NCBI RefSeq assembly: GCF_900156865.1
Contig: NZ_LT732529.1
Coordinates: 204,300-268,299, forward strand
Origin: Litchfieldia sinesaloumensis
GTDB lineage: Bacteria; Bacillota; Bacilli; Bacillales; Bacillaceae_L
Reading direction: 5' to 3'
DNA: 64,000 bases
The position numbers were made by a program, and so were the translations under genes. Positions within the stretch are counted from its first letter, which is position 1. Every line of letters starts with the position of its first letter. The notes beneath the pieces are model-generated. The model was not told where the DNA came from and ran no database searches. It worked only from the letters and a program-made list of their open reading frames with translations. Below, piece after piece: positions 34,675 to 44,547 of the stretch.

Positions 34675-36228
34675 ATGACAGATGCGAATATAACACGAAC
34701 GATTCAAAAGGTTTGGCAAGCAGATTTAGAGAATGGGTATTATCAAAATCCAATTTTACATGCAGATTACTCGGATCCTGACGTTATTCGGGTAGGGAAG
34801 GATTATTATATGGTCTCATCAAGCTTCCATATGACGCCGTGCTTACCTATTCTACATTCCACTGATCTTGTGAATTGGAACATTATCAATCACGTTGCGG
34901 ATTCTTTACCTTTTGAGAGCTATGATAAACCACGTCACGGTGATGGTGTTTGGGCTCCTAGTATTCGCTATCACGACGAGAAGTTTTGGGTTTTCTTTGG
35001 TGCACCAGACGAAGGGATTTTCATGAGTACGGCGAGCGATCCAGCCGGTGAATGGACTCCTCTACATTTAGTCAAGAAAACAAAAGGTTGGATTGATACA
35101 TGTCCATTTTGGGATGATGACGGTCAGGCTTATCTTGTGAGTGCTTTTGCAAAGAGTAGAATTGGATTCAAAAGTATCCTTCATATTAGCAGAATGAATC
35201 CTGACGGAACTGAATTGTTAGACGAAGGGGTCCATGTGTTTGATGGTAATGAAAACCATCCAACAATTGAAGGGCCGAAACTATATAAACGGAATGGCTA
35301 TTACTATATTTTTGCACCTGCAGGTGGTGTTGCAACGGGCTGGCAAACCATTCTTCGTTCGAAAAATATCTTTGGTCCTTATGAGGATAAGATTGTTCTA
35401 CACCAAGGAAGCACGGATGTAAATGGTCCTCATCAAGGAGGCTGGGTTGAGACTGAAAGTGGTGAATCATGGTTTATTCATTTTCAGGATAAGGATGCCT
35501 ATGGGCGAATTGTACATCTTCAACCTATGTGGTGGGAAGAAGATTGGCCAGTAATAGGACAAAATCAAAATGAAGATGGAATTGGAGAACCAGTTCTTAG
35601 GTGGGGGAAACCTAGAAGTCTAGTATCTTCAGAGATTATGACTCCTGCAATGAGTGATGATTTTAAAGCTGGAAAATTGGGGCTACAATGGCAGTGGCAA
35701 GCGAATTGCAAGCCTCAGTGGTATGAATTAAAAAATGGCCAACTACGATTACATTCGATAGGGCATTCAGGTGAGGCAAATCTTTATCATATCCCAAATG
35801 TCATGACTCAGAAATTTCCTGCTGAAACTTTTAAAGTAACAACAAAACTACGATTTGTTCCTGAGACAGAACAAGACAGAACCGGTTTACTAATAATAGG
35901 AAAAGAATATGCATCTATCGAAGTACGGAAACAAAAAGGGCAATTGGGTGTCTACTATGTAACTGGTGATGAGACACAGATTGATATTGCTGTAAACTTC
36001 GGGACGATTATAGGGAATGAATTATTCCTACACATTGAGGTAAACGAAGGTGCAATTTGTCAGTTTGGTTATAGTGAAGATGGTATCAACTTTACAAAGG
36101 TGGATGAGGTATTTAAAGCTACTCCAGGACAATGGGTTGGTGCGCAAATTGGCCTCTACTGTTTTAATCTTGATCAGGAAGCGAGTAAAGGATATGCTGA
36201 TTTTGACTACTTTTCTGTCCATACGTAA
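34675..36228 (+). CDS. GH43 glycosidase with DUF1349-like domain (first of two)
   Basis: From ATG 34675 this is a 517-residue GH43 enzyme. The five-bladed propeller residues are visible: base Asp in DYSDPDVIRV (D34), second Asp in KGWIDTCPFWDDDG and the acid Glu in TIEGPKLYK. A C-terminal beta-sandwich follows (about 330-517, ending DFDYFSVHT). There is no signal peptide. GH43 enzymes release arabinose or xylose from short side chains, as expected for branched pectin. Upstream starts at 34657 and 34663 are possible, but GGAG at 34659-34662 favours 34675. The gene begins 38 bp after the esterase. Confidence 0.88.
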   Translation: MTDANITRTIQKVWQADLENGYYQNPILHADYSDPDVIRVGKDYYMVSSSFHMTPCLPILHSTDLVNWNIINHVADSLPFESYDKPRHGDGVWAPSIRYHDEKFWVFFGAPDEGIFMSTASDPAGEWTPLHLVKKTKGWIDTCPFWDDDGQAYLVSAFAKSRIGFKSILHISRMNPDGTELLDEGVHVFDGNENHPTIEGPKLYKRNGYYYIFAPAGGVATGWQTILRSKNIFGPYEDKIVLHQGSTDVNGPHQGGWVETESGESWFIHFQDKDAYGRIVHLQPMWWEEDWPVIGQNQNEDGIGEPVLRWGKPRSLVSSEIMTPAMSDDFKAGKLGLQWQWQANCKPQWYELKNGQLRLHSIGHSGEANLYHIPNVMTQKFPAETFKVTTKLRFVPETEQDRTGLLIIGKEYASIEVRKQKGQLGVYYVTGDETQIDIAVNFGTIIGNELFLHIEVNEGAICQFGYSEDGINFTKVDEVFKATPGQWVGAQIGLYCFNLDQEASKGYADFDYFSVHT

Positions 36229-36268
36229 GTAGGCATATATTGCTTTTTAAAGGAAGGAGGTAGATCCT

Positions 36269-37822
36269 TTGACTACTTTTAAAAACCCAATTATACCCGG
36301 CTTCTATCCAGATCCATCAATCTGTCGAGTTGGAGATGACTATTTTCTCGTTACATCAAGCTTTGAATACTTTCCCGGTATTCCTATATTTCATAGTAAA
36401 GACTTAGTCAATTGGCGTCAAATCGGACACGTACTAGATCGTCCAAGCCAGCTTGATCTTGACAGTACACCAAATTCAAAAGGAATCTATGCGGCAACAA
36501 TCCGCTATCACAATGGTATATTTTATGTCATTACAACATTTGTAGAAAGCCAAACTGGAGCAAGAAGAAACTTCTTTGTAACTGCTGAAAAGCCTGACGG
36601 TCCTTGGTCTGAACCTTACTGGCTTATGGATTGTCCAGGTATTGATTCATCTCTGTTTTTTGATGAAGATGGAAAAGTGTACGTCACAGCTAATCGGCGA
36701 CCTCCAGGCGGGCAGCTCTATCCAAAACATATGGAAATTTGGTTACAGGAACTAGACTTAGATACGAAACAACTAACCGGTGACAAATACAGTCTATGGG
36801 ATGGTGCATTAAAGAATATACATGCACAAGAGGCCCCACATATCTATAAGGTTGACGGAATGTATTATTTAATCATTGCAGAAGGGGGTACGGGTTTTAC
36901 TCATTCAATTACGGTTGCTCGGAGTAAGTCGATTACAGGGCCTTACGAAGGGGCTAAAACAAATCCAATTTTGACTCACAGGCATTTAGGAAGAGAGTAC
37001 CCCATCACGAATGTGGGGCATGGTGATATTGTTGATACAGTCAACGGAGAATGGTGGATGGTTTGTCTAGGCACACGCCCATACGGTGGGGCATATCGAA
37101 ACCTAGGAAGGGAAACTTTCCTCGTTTCACTCAAATGGGAAGAGGGATGGCCAGTCATTAATCCAGGTAAAGGTATTGTTGAAACCGAAGGGAAGAAGCC
37201 AAACTTACCGGAGAAGAAATGGCCATCTTTACCAGCTTGTGATCATTTTGATACTTCAGAATTAGGAATGCATTGGAACTTTATTCGCACACCACGTGGT
37301 GATTTTTGGTCCTTGAAGGAACGGCCAGGCTATTTACGTTTACGACTAAAGCCCGTAACGTTGACGGAAAATGCTAATCCTGCCTTTGTTGGATTAAGAC
37401 AACGTGATATTAACTTTGCTGCTCGAACGAAGATGGAATTTTCTCCAAAGCATGAATTTGAAGTTGCAGGTTTGATTTTACTACAAAATGCCGATTTTCA
37501 GTATCGAGTTGAGCGTGTACAATCAGAACTAAGATTAATAAAAAGAGAAGCAGGCAAAGAAGAGGCCATAGCAATAAGACCTTATGAACAAAAAGAAATC
37601 TACTTTAAAGTAGAGGCATCTGGACAGTCTTACAATTTTTACATCGCCAGTAAGGCTGAGCAGTGGGAAATTTTAAAGGAAAATGTAGATGGAAGAATAT
37701 TAAGTTCAGATTTTGCGGGTGGTTTTACAGGTGCATATTTAGGATTATATGCTAGTTCTAATGGACACGAGTCTTCCAATTTCGCTGATTTTGATTACTT
37801 TGAGTACATCAACTTAGAATAG
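36269..37822 (+). CDS. GH43 beta-xylosidase/arabinofuranosidase (second of two)
   Basis: A 517-residue protein of the XynB type. The Asp triad includes D15 (FYPDPSICRV), PGIDSSLFFDEDG, and Glu in IHAQEAPHIYK. A concanavalin-like C-terminal domain occupies about 330-515, ending ADFDYFEYINLE. The start is TTG at 36269 after AAGGAAGGAGGT. It is cytoplasmic and likely acts on xylose- or arabinose-containing oligosaccharides from pectin side chains. It closes the operon at the terminator 37831-37858. Confidence 0.92.
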   Translation: MTTFKNPIIPGFYPDPSICRVGDDYFLVTSSFEYFPGIPIFHSKDLVNWRQIGHVLDRPSQLDLDSTPNSKGIYAATIRYHNGIFYVITTFVESQTGARRNFFVTAEKPDGPWSEPYWLMDCPGIDSSLFFDEDGKVYVTANRRPPGGQLYPKHMEIWLQELDLDTKQLTGDKYSLWDGALKNIHAQEAPHIYKVDGMYYLIIAEGGTGFTHSITVARSKSITGPYEGAKTNPILTHRHLGREYPITNVGHGDIVDTVNGEWWMVCLGTRPYGGAYRNLGRETFLVSLKWEEGWPVINPGKGIVETEGKKPNLPEKKWPSLPACDHFDTSELGMHWNFIRTPRGDFWSLKERPGYLRLRLKPVTLTENANPAFVGLRQRDINFAARTKMEFSPKHEFEVAGLILLQNADFQYRVERVQSELRLIKREAGKEEAIAIRPYEQKEIYFKVEASGQSYNFYIASKAEQWEILKENVDGRILSSDFAGGFTGAYLGLYASSNGHESSNFADFDYFEYINLE

Positions 37823-37830
37823 AAATGAAG

Positions 37831-37858
37831 AAATAAGCTCCCATTTGGGAGCTTATTT
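37831..37858 (+). terminator. Terminator after the second GH43 gene
   Basis: AAATAAGCTCCCA (37831-37843) pairs perfectly with TGGGAGCTTATTT (37846-37858). The right arm overlaps the stop codon of the convergent pectinesterase gene. Confidence 0.8.
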
Positions 37859-38752
37859 AGGAAGCCATTTATCCTTCGTCAGGAAAATATTTTCTAATGT
37901 ATATTTGGAGGCTTCTCCTTCAGTTAATGACTTGCACCAGTCGACTCGATGAGTTGAATCACTCCCTGGTCCAGTACATTTAAACTCACTATACCGAGAC
38001 GTTTTTTCATTGTTTGCATCTCGCCAATTATCCCATCCATTTGGGTGAATATGCTCGCCCATCCATGTATTGAGAAATACAGTATGAGAGTACGGACGCC
38101 ATGGACGCCCTAAGAATACTTCAGAAGCTTCTTTTTCCCCTGTAAGCTTACAGTTGTTAAAAACATATCCGAATTCATTCTCCATAGGTGTTGAAGCAGC
38201 CGTAATATAACCTTTTCTGAGACTATGAATTGTGCAGTCTTCAAACACAGCTACAGCAGAACCAAATATGAAATCAACATGCCCTTCAATATAGCACTCT
38301 GAGAAATAATGTCGACCTTTAGATGTGTAAAGAGTGTCTTGATTTGCTAACAATCGGACATGTTTGAATGTACATTTATCTCCTGCAACATAAAGTGCAA
38401 GAGCTTGTCCAATGTCGTCACCATACCCGGCAATATTTTGGATGGTAAGATTCTTCATTTCAAATAAATCAGCAAAGGCATGGAACGTAGCAGTTTCAAA
38501 TGTCCCAATTTCAGAACCTTTTTCATTTTCCATTCGGGCATATTTATTACCAGAAATGATTGTCTTGTTTTCGCCAGCACCAATGATGGTAATATTCGGT
38601 TTGTTTTCTGGCACAGTTATAATCTCTTCATATAGCCCTTCTCTTATAAAAATAGTGACAGGTTCCAATGGGAAGACTCGTACCGCGTCAATCGCAGCTT
38701 GAATCGAAGTATGATCTCCATCTCCCTGTTGAGAGACTACTAGTTTTTGCAT
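37853..38752 (-). CDS. CE8 pectin methylesterase, no signal peptide
   Basis: From the ATG at 38752 (GGAGATGGACTC upstream) this is a 299-residue right-handed beta-helix protein. CE8 signatures are QALALYV (Q116), QDTL (Q138, D139), VDFIFG (D160) and LGRPW (R216, W218), which together hold the two catalytic Asp residues and substrate-binding Arg/Trp. Without a signal it should remove methyl groups from imported oligogalacturonides in the cytoplasm. It lies downstream of the AraC regulator gene on the same strand, with a 78-bp gap that carries a repeat-like sequence. Confidence 0.92.
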   Translation of the reverse strand: MQKLVVSQQGDGDHTSIQAAIDAVRVFPLEPVTIFIREGLYEEIITVPENKPNITIIGAGENKTIISGNKYARMENEKGSEIGTFETATFHAFADLFEMKNLTIQNIAGYGDDIGQALALYVAGDKCTFKHVRLLANQDTLYTSKGRHYFSECYIEGHVDFIFGSAVAVFEDCTIHSLRKGYITAASTPMENEFGYVFNNCKLTGEKEASEVFLGRPWRPYSHTVFLNTWMGEHIHPNGWDNWRDANNEKTSRYSEFKCTGPGSDSTHRVDWCKSLTEGEASKYTLENIFLTKDKWLPK

Positions 38753-38762
38753 GAGTCCATCT

Positions 38763-38828
38763 CCTTTTTTACTGTTAACTCCAGCGCCTAGCCCCTTGAT
38801 GTCAGCAGACAAGGCGCATGTTCGCATT
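38763..38828. repeat. Intergenic repeat between regulator and pectinesterase genes
   Basis: The stretch around CTCCAGCGCCTAGCCCC and GACAAGGCGC resembles the very common Bacillus intergenic sequence starting CTAGCTCCAGCGCCTAG. GCGCC and GGCGC could pair. It carries no coding frame. Confidence 0.6.
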
Positions 38829-38830
38829 TC

Positions 38831-41134
38831 TTATTTCGCTCTAATTGATTCACGATATTTACCCGGAGTGGTTCCTTCGATTTTCTTAAAGGAGCGTATG
38901 AAATTTTGAGAATTGTTAAAGTTTAGCCTATCAGAGATTTCTTTTACGGAAATATCGGTTTCAGCAAGCCATTTTTTCGCCATATTAATTCGATAGCTTG
39001 ATAAATATTCACTAAAGGATATGTTCATTTCTTTTCTAAAGATGCTGCTCAAATAGTTCGGGTTGTAATGTAATCTATTTGCAATCATATCCAGTGTAAT
39101 ATTGGACTCGAATTCCTCATGAATAATATGAACAATATTCTCTGAGATAGATTTATATTGTGATTCAGCACGATCTTCAATCTTTTGTAAAAGGGGATCA
39201 ATAACAACGGTTATAAACCATTCTTTAACATCTTCCCTCGTTTTAAGTTCATAGATATTTTCAAAGATAGAACGATTGTCCTCTAAATCTAGTACATTTA
39301 TTGCTAATGTGTGCATTAGCTCAATTAAATCACTTAGAAGCCGAACTAATGAAATTTGATATTGTACATGATTTAAATCCTCAGAGAAAATTTCATCAAT
39401 TAACTGACTGAGTAAATCATATACTTTCTCTTTGTCATTCACTTTAATTGAATCAAAGAGTTCATTTTCAAGTCGTTTAGGAAAATAGGTGTGCAATCCT
39501 TTTCCAAGTTCAAGGTTTTCAAAGAAAATGATTGATTCTGTTCCAAACTTTAGTGTGTATTTAAGGGCCTCTAGACTCTCTTTGTAACCAATATTTGTTT
39601 GGAAAACATCATTAAAGGACTCACTTACTCCAATACTGATAGGAACACTAAAGTCTTCCTTAACCTTCTTCTGAATTTGTTCGGCGATATTATTTACATA
39701 CTGATTAAATTCATTTTTAGATTCCATATCGCTTAGTAAAATGGTAACCTGAGTCTGTTTGTAAACAATAGGCATCATTCGGTCATTACTAGGTATTAGT
39801 TCTTCAACGAGACCATTGATGACAAATAATATAACGTCTTCTTCTTTATTCTTGTATGAAGTTCCTTCTAGGCTATCGATTTGAACTGTTAAAACACTTA
39901 CCCACTTGTAATCTAAATTATATCCATAATATTCCATTCTTCCCTTTAGTTCATCTTCAGTGACTTTGCCTGTTAATAGCCTATGTGTAAAAAATTGTTT
40001 AAGTTGGTTAATTTGGTTTTGTAGTGACTTTTCTAAAATATCATTTTGCTTTAACATATCTTTCACATGGTTTTCAATGAAGACAAACTCATTTTTATCT
40101 TTTCGTTTATCCTTATCTGTTAGTGAATGTAAGATAACATTTTGTAATTGTTTAATAGGTTGATAGATAATCTTACTTCCAAATAATGCTAGTAGTAATG
40201 ACATTCCTGCAATTACCAACGTAATCGCAAGAGTTAACCATCCGATTGACCTAGACTGTGCTGTTAGTTCACTGAGTTCAACAATTGAGACGTATATCCA
40301 CCCATTATAAAATGACTTTCGATAGGTAAATAGATAGTCGGTATTATCAGAGGTTACCGTAAATTGTCCGCTTTCCTTATCCAGAGACGTGTTGTCAGAG
40401 AGTACATCTCCATATTCGAATGCTTGTCCCACCTTATCAGTATCATTGTGTAGGACAACGCTTCCATTCTTATCTACAATAAAAATCGTTTCAAGTGTAT
40501 TATCTTTCTTCAGGATGTCACGAAAGCTGCATGTTGGTATGTTCGCAATTATCATTCCAGTTTTGTTCGATGAAACTGCAGGTAGCTTTTTAATAAGGTT
40601 CAAATTATAACTACAGGCTCTAGAAGCAACTTTTTTATACAACGGTTCTTTTTTGTTTTCTTCTAAAAGCCAGACTGAGCTTGTCTTAAGAGTAAGATAC
40701 CGTTCAGAGATTTCGGTCATTTGTACATCAGATAAGCGTTGTAACCCATAGTTATTAACAAGCCAGTTGTTTTGAAGACTGATTAGAGCAACATCAGTAA
40801 GACGTGTATCAAATGTTTGTTGGTGACTTAAATCATCCCTTAACTGGTTATATAGCTGGAATTGTCTTGTTGTAAGTGGTTCTCTTAATGATTCAATAAT
40901 CTTAGATGAAGTTGATAGCTGTGTTAAAGATTGATCAACGGATTTAATAACCTGCTCAACGTTTGTTTGAATTTGGTACACACTATGCTCTTTCTCTTTG
41001 GCAACATAATTCTCTACCAATGAGCTTGACCGGAGAAAGGAAAATATACCAATAATAAGAACAGGTATAATAGCTAATACGCTTACAAATAAAATCATTC
41101 TGTGAAAGAAGCTACCAGGCAGCTTGAATTTCAT
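38831..41134 (-). CDS. Membrane-anchored AraC-family regulator (YesS-like)
   Basis: A 767-residue protein with transmembrane helix 1 at about 10-32, an extracytoplasmic Cache-like domain (to about 290), helix 2 at about 297-320, and a long cytoplasmic region. The C-terminal AraC/XylS DNA-binding domain (about 665-765) contains DMIANRLHYNPNYLSSIFRK and DISVKEISDRLNFNNSQNF, its two helix-turn-helix parts. This architecture is that of B. subtilis YesS, activator of rhamnogalacturonan genes. It should sense an external sugar and switch on the units of this locus. It is divergent from the GH105 operon, with shared intergenic DNA at 41135-41427. Confidence 0.9.
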   Translation of the reverse strand: MKFKLPGSFFHRMILFVSVLAIIPVLIIGIFSFLRSSSLVENYVAKEKEHSVYQIQTNVEQVIKSVDQSLTQLSTSSKIIESLREPLTTRQFQLYNQLRDDLSHQQTFDTRLTDVALISLQNNWLVNNYGLQRLSDVQMTEISERYLTLKTSSVWLLEENKKEPLYKKVASRACSYNLNLIKKLPAVSSNKTGMIIANIPTCSFRDILKKDNTLETIFIVDKNGSVVLHNDTDKVGQAFEYGDVLSDNTSLDKESGQFTVTSDNTDYLFTYRKSFYNGWIYVSIVELSELTAQSRSIGWLTLAITLVIAGMSLLLALFGSKIIYQPIKQLQNVILHSLTDKDKRKDKNEFVFIENHVKDMLKQNDILEKSLQNQINQLKQFFTHRLLTGKVTEDELKGRMEYYGYNLDYKWVSVLTVQIDSLEGTSYKNKEEDVILFVINGLVEELIPSNDRMMPIVYKQTQVTILLSDMESKNEFNQYVNNIAEQIQKKVKEDFSVPISIGVSESFNDVFQTNIGYKESLEALKYTLKFGTESIIFFENLELGKGLHTYFPKRLENELFDSIKVNDKEKVYDLLSQLIDEIFSEDLNHVQYQISLVRLLSDLIELMHTLAINVLDLEDNRSIFENIYELKTREDVKEWFITVVIDPLLQKIEDRAESQYKSISENIVHIIHEEFESNITLDMIANRLHYNPNYLSSIFRKEMNISFSEYLSSYRINMAKKWLAETDISVKEISDRLNFNNSQNFIRSFKKIEGTTPGKYRESIRAK

Positions 41135-41427
41135 GAAATCACTCCAAGTCTATTTAAATCTAAGGGTTTGATTATAATATTGTAACACTTCTGTAATATT
41201 AGAACATTATCTTATTATATATGTAAGTGAACATAAAATGAATAATCATTATGTCACATTGTGTTCATATTATTAGGACATCTCTTTTAATCTCAAGGGT
41301 TAAAGGTCCCAATAAAAAGTAAATTAAATGATTATAGTTATTATTAAAATTATAATCTATGATAACAGCAGGAGTGAAAAGTGTTACCGTTTTCAAAATA
41401 GCCTATTATCATTGTGAGAGAGGATGT
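41135..41427. promoter_or_regulatory. Divergent control region of the AraC-regulator and GH105 genes
   Basis: A 293-bp AT-rich region without genes. TGAACATAA (41228-41236) and TGTGTTCA (41261-41268) form an imperfect inverted pair with TTATG in between. TATAAT at 41351-41356 is a candidate -10 for the GH105 operon, with no clear -35, as expected for an activator-dependent promoter. No perfect cre site was found. Confidence 0.45.
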
Positions 41428-42549
41428 ATGTTCTTGAATAACACAAAAGTTGAAAAATCACCATTATATTTTGCGAAGAAAACATGTGATACGCTTATGG
41501 AAAAATTTGCTCCCGAGGAGCTTCCTCCGGGTGGGCGTTGGCATTATCACCAAGGTGTATTCCTATGTGGTATGGATCTTGTTTATAACAAAACAGGTGA
41601 AGAAAAATACCGAGATTATTTAAAGGCATATGTTGATCATAATATTGATGAAAATGGGAACTTATTGTTTGCGAGAGATGAGTTAGACTCAATTCAAGCC
41701 GGACTATTACTATTCCCATTATATAAAGCTACTGGTCTAAAAAAATATCAGGTAGCAGCTCAACGATTGCGTAACATTTTTACAACTTTAAATCTTACGA
41801 GTGAAGGTGGCTTTTGGCATAAGGATAAATATCCATATCAAATGTGGTTAGATGGTCTATACATGGGTGGACCGTTTGCATTGCATTTTGCAAATGAATT
41901 TAACGAGCCATCTTTAATCGATATGGTCATCCACCAAGAAAACCTGATGAGAAAACATACGAAAAGCGAAGCAACTGGTTTGTATCATCACGGTTGGGAT
42001 GAAAAGAGCGTTCAGCCATGGGCTCGTCCGGATGGAAAAGCTCCCGAGATTTGGGGTCGTGCACTTGGTTGGTACGGATTAGCAGTGATTGACATGATTG
42101 ATATTTTACCGGAGGAGCACCCACACAAAGAAGAATGGATTGCGTTTATTCAAGATTATGTTCGAGATATTGTAAAGTATCAAGATGAACAGACAGGCCT
42201 TTGGTATCAAGTGGTAGATAAAGGAGATCTTGATGATAACTGGCTCGAGACATCTGCTTCTAGTCTGTTTGTCTATTGTATTGCCAAAGCAGTTTCTAAA
42301 GGATATGTGGGTGAGGAATACGCTTCTTATGCAACAAAGGCGTATGAAGGACTACTCAAATACAAAATACATGAAACTGAAGAAGACACTCTTATTATTG
42401 ACGATATTGTAATTGGTACTTCAATTGGAGTCTATGATTATTATATTAATCGCGAGCGAAGCCACAATGATTTGCACGGAGCGGGTGCTTTTATCATGGC
42501 AAGTATGGAAATGGAGAAATTGCTTGCCGAACATCTGGAGGTTGTGTAA
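41428..42549 (+). CDS. GH105 unsaturated rhamnogalacturonyl/glucuronyl hydrolase (YteR-like)
   Basis: From ATG 41428 (AGAGAGGATGT upstream) the protein has 373 residues, the length of B. subtilis YteR. It is an alpha/alpha six-barrel with the catalytic Asp at D142 (MWLDGLYMGGPF, compared with D143 of YteR); other conserved parts are HHGWDEKSVQPWA and EIWGRALGWYGLA. It hydrates the unsaturated uronic acid at the non-reducing end of lyase products and acts in the cytoplasm. An upstream ATG at 41359 is less likely. It starts the six-gene operon to uxaE. Confidence 0.92.
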   Translation: MFLNNTKVEKSPLYFAKKTCDTLMEKFAPEELPPGGRWHYHQGVFLCGMDLVYNKTGEEKYRDYLKAYVDHNIDENGNLLFARDELDSIQAGLLLFPLYKATGLKKYQVAAQRLRNIFTTLNLTSEGGFWHKDKYPYQMWLDGLYMGGPFALHFANEFNEPSLIDMVIHQENLMRKHTKSEATGLYHHGWDEKSVQPWARPDGKAPEIWGRALGWYGLAVIDMIDILPEEHPHKEEWIAFIQDYVRDIVKYQDEQTGLWYQVVDKGDLDDNWLETSASSLFVYCIAKAVSKGYVGEEYASYATKAYEGLLKYKIHETEEDTLIIDDIVIGTSIGVYDYYINRERSHNDLHGAGAFIMASMEMEKLLAEHLEVV

Positions 42550-42552
42550 TTA

Positions 42553-43848
42553 ATGAAGAGATATGCAGTCTGTGGGTTAAGTAACAGAGCACTTAAAATG
42601 TTTATACCTCCATTAATCGAGAAGTTCGCAAAACAAAGTGAGATTGTTGGTTTGCTAGATAGTGATGAATATCGTCTTCAATTATGTAAGGAAAATTTCC
42701 CTGTATTGGCACACACGCCAACCTATTTTCCAAATCAAATTGATCAAATGATTGAAGAGACGAAACCAGATTGCATTATTGTTGTAAGCCGCGATAATAC
42801 ACATATTGATTATATTTTAAAAGCGCTAGAACATGATGTAGATGTCATTACAGAAAAACCGATGGTGACAACTGCTATAGATGCTGCCAGAGTAATTGAA
42901 GCAGAAAAAAGTAGTAAAGGGAAAGTCACAGTCGCGTTTAATTATCGATACAGTCCTTACCATCGAAAAATTAAAGAGCTTATTCTAGAAGGAAAAATAG
43001 GAAGAGTGACTTCGGTTGACTTAAATTGGTATATCGACACCTACCATGGAGCTAGCTATTTCAAACGCTGGAATCGGAAGAGGGAATTTTCTGGCGGACT
43101 TTCAATCCATAAATCCACACATCATTTCGATTTAGTGAATTGGTGGATTGATCAAAACCCAGTAGAAGTTTTTGCGCATGGAGCCTTGCACTACTATGGA
43201 CCAAACGGAGAACTTAACCCAGATTCGACTACAGATAACAGATATTGTGGTACATGCCATGTGAAGGATAAATGTGATTATTATCTAAGATGGAACCCTC
43301 GTGAATTTTCGGAATCTGTTGAGGATGATCATTTAAACATGGGGGACAAGAAAGAAAATACCTATACGGATTATCGACCAGATGCTTGTATTTTTGATTC
43401 TGAAATAAACATTGAGGATACGTATACAGCCTCAGTCAAGTATAATAAAGGTGCATTACTAAGTTATTCAATTAATTTCTCGACCCCATTTGAAGGGTAT
43501 CGCCTTGCAATCAATGGAACAAAGGGAAGAATTGAAACACAAGAATTTCATGCACCAAGCAGAGTACCATTCGAAGTACCTGAACAAACAATCGATTACT
43601 ATCCATTATTTGGATCAAAAGAAATTATTCATGTGGTTAAAACACCTGGTGGTCATGGTGGAGGGGATCCTGTGTTAATACATGATCTTTACCAAGGAAT
43701 CGACCCAAGACGAAATTATGAAATATTAGCAGGTGCCGAGGCAGGTGCCTATTCGATTGCACTAGGAGAAGCGGTTTGGAGATCAGTAGAAGAGAGTAAA
43801 CCAATTTCTATTCAAGAATTACTTAAAAACTATCAAGAACAAGTGTAA
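42553..43848 (+). CDS. Gfo/Idh/MocA-family oxidoreductase
   Basis: A 431-residue enzyme with an N-terminal Rossmann fold (CGLSNRALKMFIPPL) and the family signature TEKPMVTT followed by AFNYRYSPYHRKIK. An unusual Cys-containing insert (CGTCHVKDKCDYYLRWNP) sits in the C-terminal domain and may bind a metal. It should oxidise or reduce a sugar hydroxyl with NAD(P). The gene begins 3 bp after GH105, with GGAGGTTG inside that gene. Together with the isomerase-like protein at 45243 it suggests a keto-sugar route (inference). Confidence 0.85.
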   Translation: MKRYAVCGLSNRALKMFIPPLIEKFAKQSEIVGLLDSDEYRLQLCKENFPVLAHTPTYFPNQIDQMIEETKPDCIIVVSRDNTHIDYILKALEHDVDVITEKPMVTTAIDAARVIEAEKSSKGKVTVAFNYRYSPYHRKIKELILEGKIGRVTSVDLNWYIDTYHGASYFKRWNRKREFSGGLSIHKSTHHFDLVNWWIDQNPVEVFAHGALHYYGPNGELNPDSTTDNRYCGTCHVKDKCDYYLRWNPREFSESVEDDHLNMGDKKENTYTDYRPDACIFDSEINIEDTYTASVKYNKGALLSYSINFSTPFEGYRLAINGTKGRIETQEFHAPSRVPFEVPEQTIDYYPLFGSKEIIHVVKTPGGHGGGDPVLIHDLYQGIDPRRNYEILAGAEAGAYSIALGEAVWRSVEESKPISIQELLKNYQEQV

Positions 43849-43877
43849 GAATACATCTCTAGGAAGGGGAATGGCAT

Positions 43878-44537
43878 ATGCTAGGAGGATTGGATAGTCC
43901 ATTTTATCGGTGGTGTGGGGCTATATCACGATTGATTTATTTGAATGTGCTTTGGCTTCTATTTACAGTAATGGGACTAGTAATTGCAGGCTTCGTACCT
44001 GCTACAGTAGCCCTATTTTCAATAACCCGCAAATGGATTATGGGAGAAGAGGACATCCCTGTTTTTTCAACATTTTGGAGTGTGTATAAAAAAGAATTTT
44101 TTAAATCCAACCTCCTAGGGCTGACCCTTTTCATTGCAGGATATATTTTATATGTCGACCTTGTATTCCTTCCAACCACAAGTGTGTTTTATATGGTGGT
44201 AAGGTATGCACTCATTGCAATATGCTCAGTTTTCATTGTGATATTGTTATACATTTTCCCAATCTATGTCCATTTTAATGGGAGTATTAAGACCTATATA
44301 AAACATTCTGTCATGTATGGTCTATCACATCCACTTGTTACATTTTCAATGATGTTGGGGATTATGTTACTTTATATTGGATTTACTTATGTACCATCTC
44401 TCATCCCATTCCTTAGTGTGAGTATACTAGCCTACTTCATAATGTGGCTGGCCTTAAAGGTTTTTGCAAGAATTGAAGAAAAAGTAAACGCAGAAAACAA
44501 AGTAATTTCGGACGAAAGAAAACCTAGTTTTAGATAA
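43878..44537 (+). CDS. YesL-family membrane protein (DUF624)
   Basis: A 219-residue membrane protein with five hydrophobic segments and the DUF624 pattern LGGLDSPFYRWCGAISRLIYLN, VPATVALFSITRKWI and DIPVFSTFWSVYKKEFFKS. YesL proteins are encoded in many Bacillus oligosaccharide-transport loci; a role helping transport or sensing is assumed but unproven. The gene follows AAGGGG. Confidence 0.88.
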   Translation: MLGGLDSPFYRWCGAISRLIYLNVLWLLFTVMGLVIAGFVPATVALFSITRKWIMGEEDIPVFSTFWSVYKKEFFKSNLLGLTLFIAGYILYVDLVFLPTTSVFYMVVRYALIAICSVFIVILLYIFPIYVHFNGSIKTYIKHSVMYGLSHPLVTFSMMLGIMLLYIGFTYVPSLIPFLSVSILAYFIMWLALKVFARIEEKVNAENKVISDERKPSFR

Positions 44538-44547
44538 TAGAGGGTGT

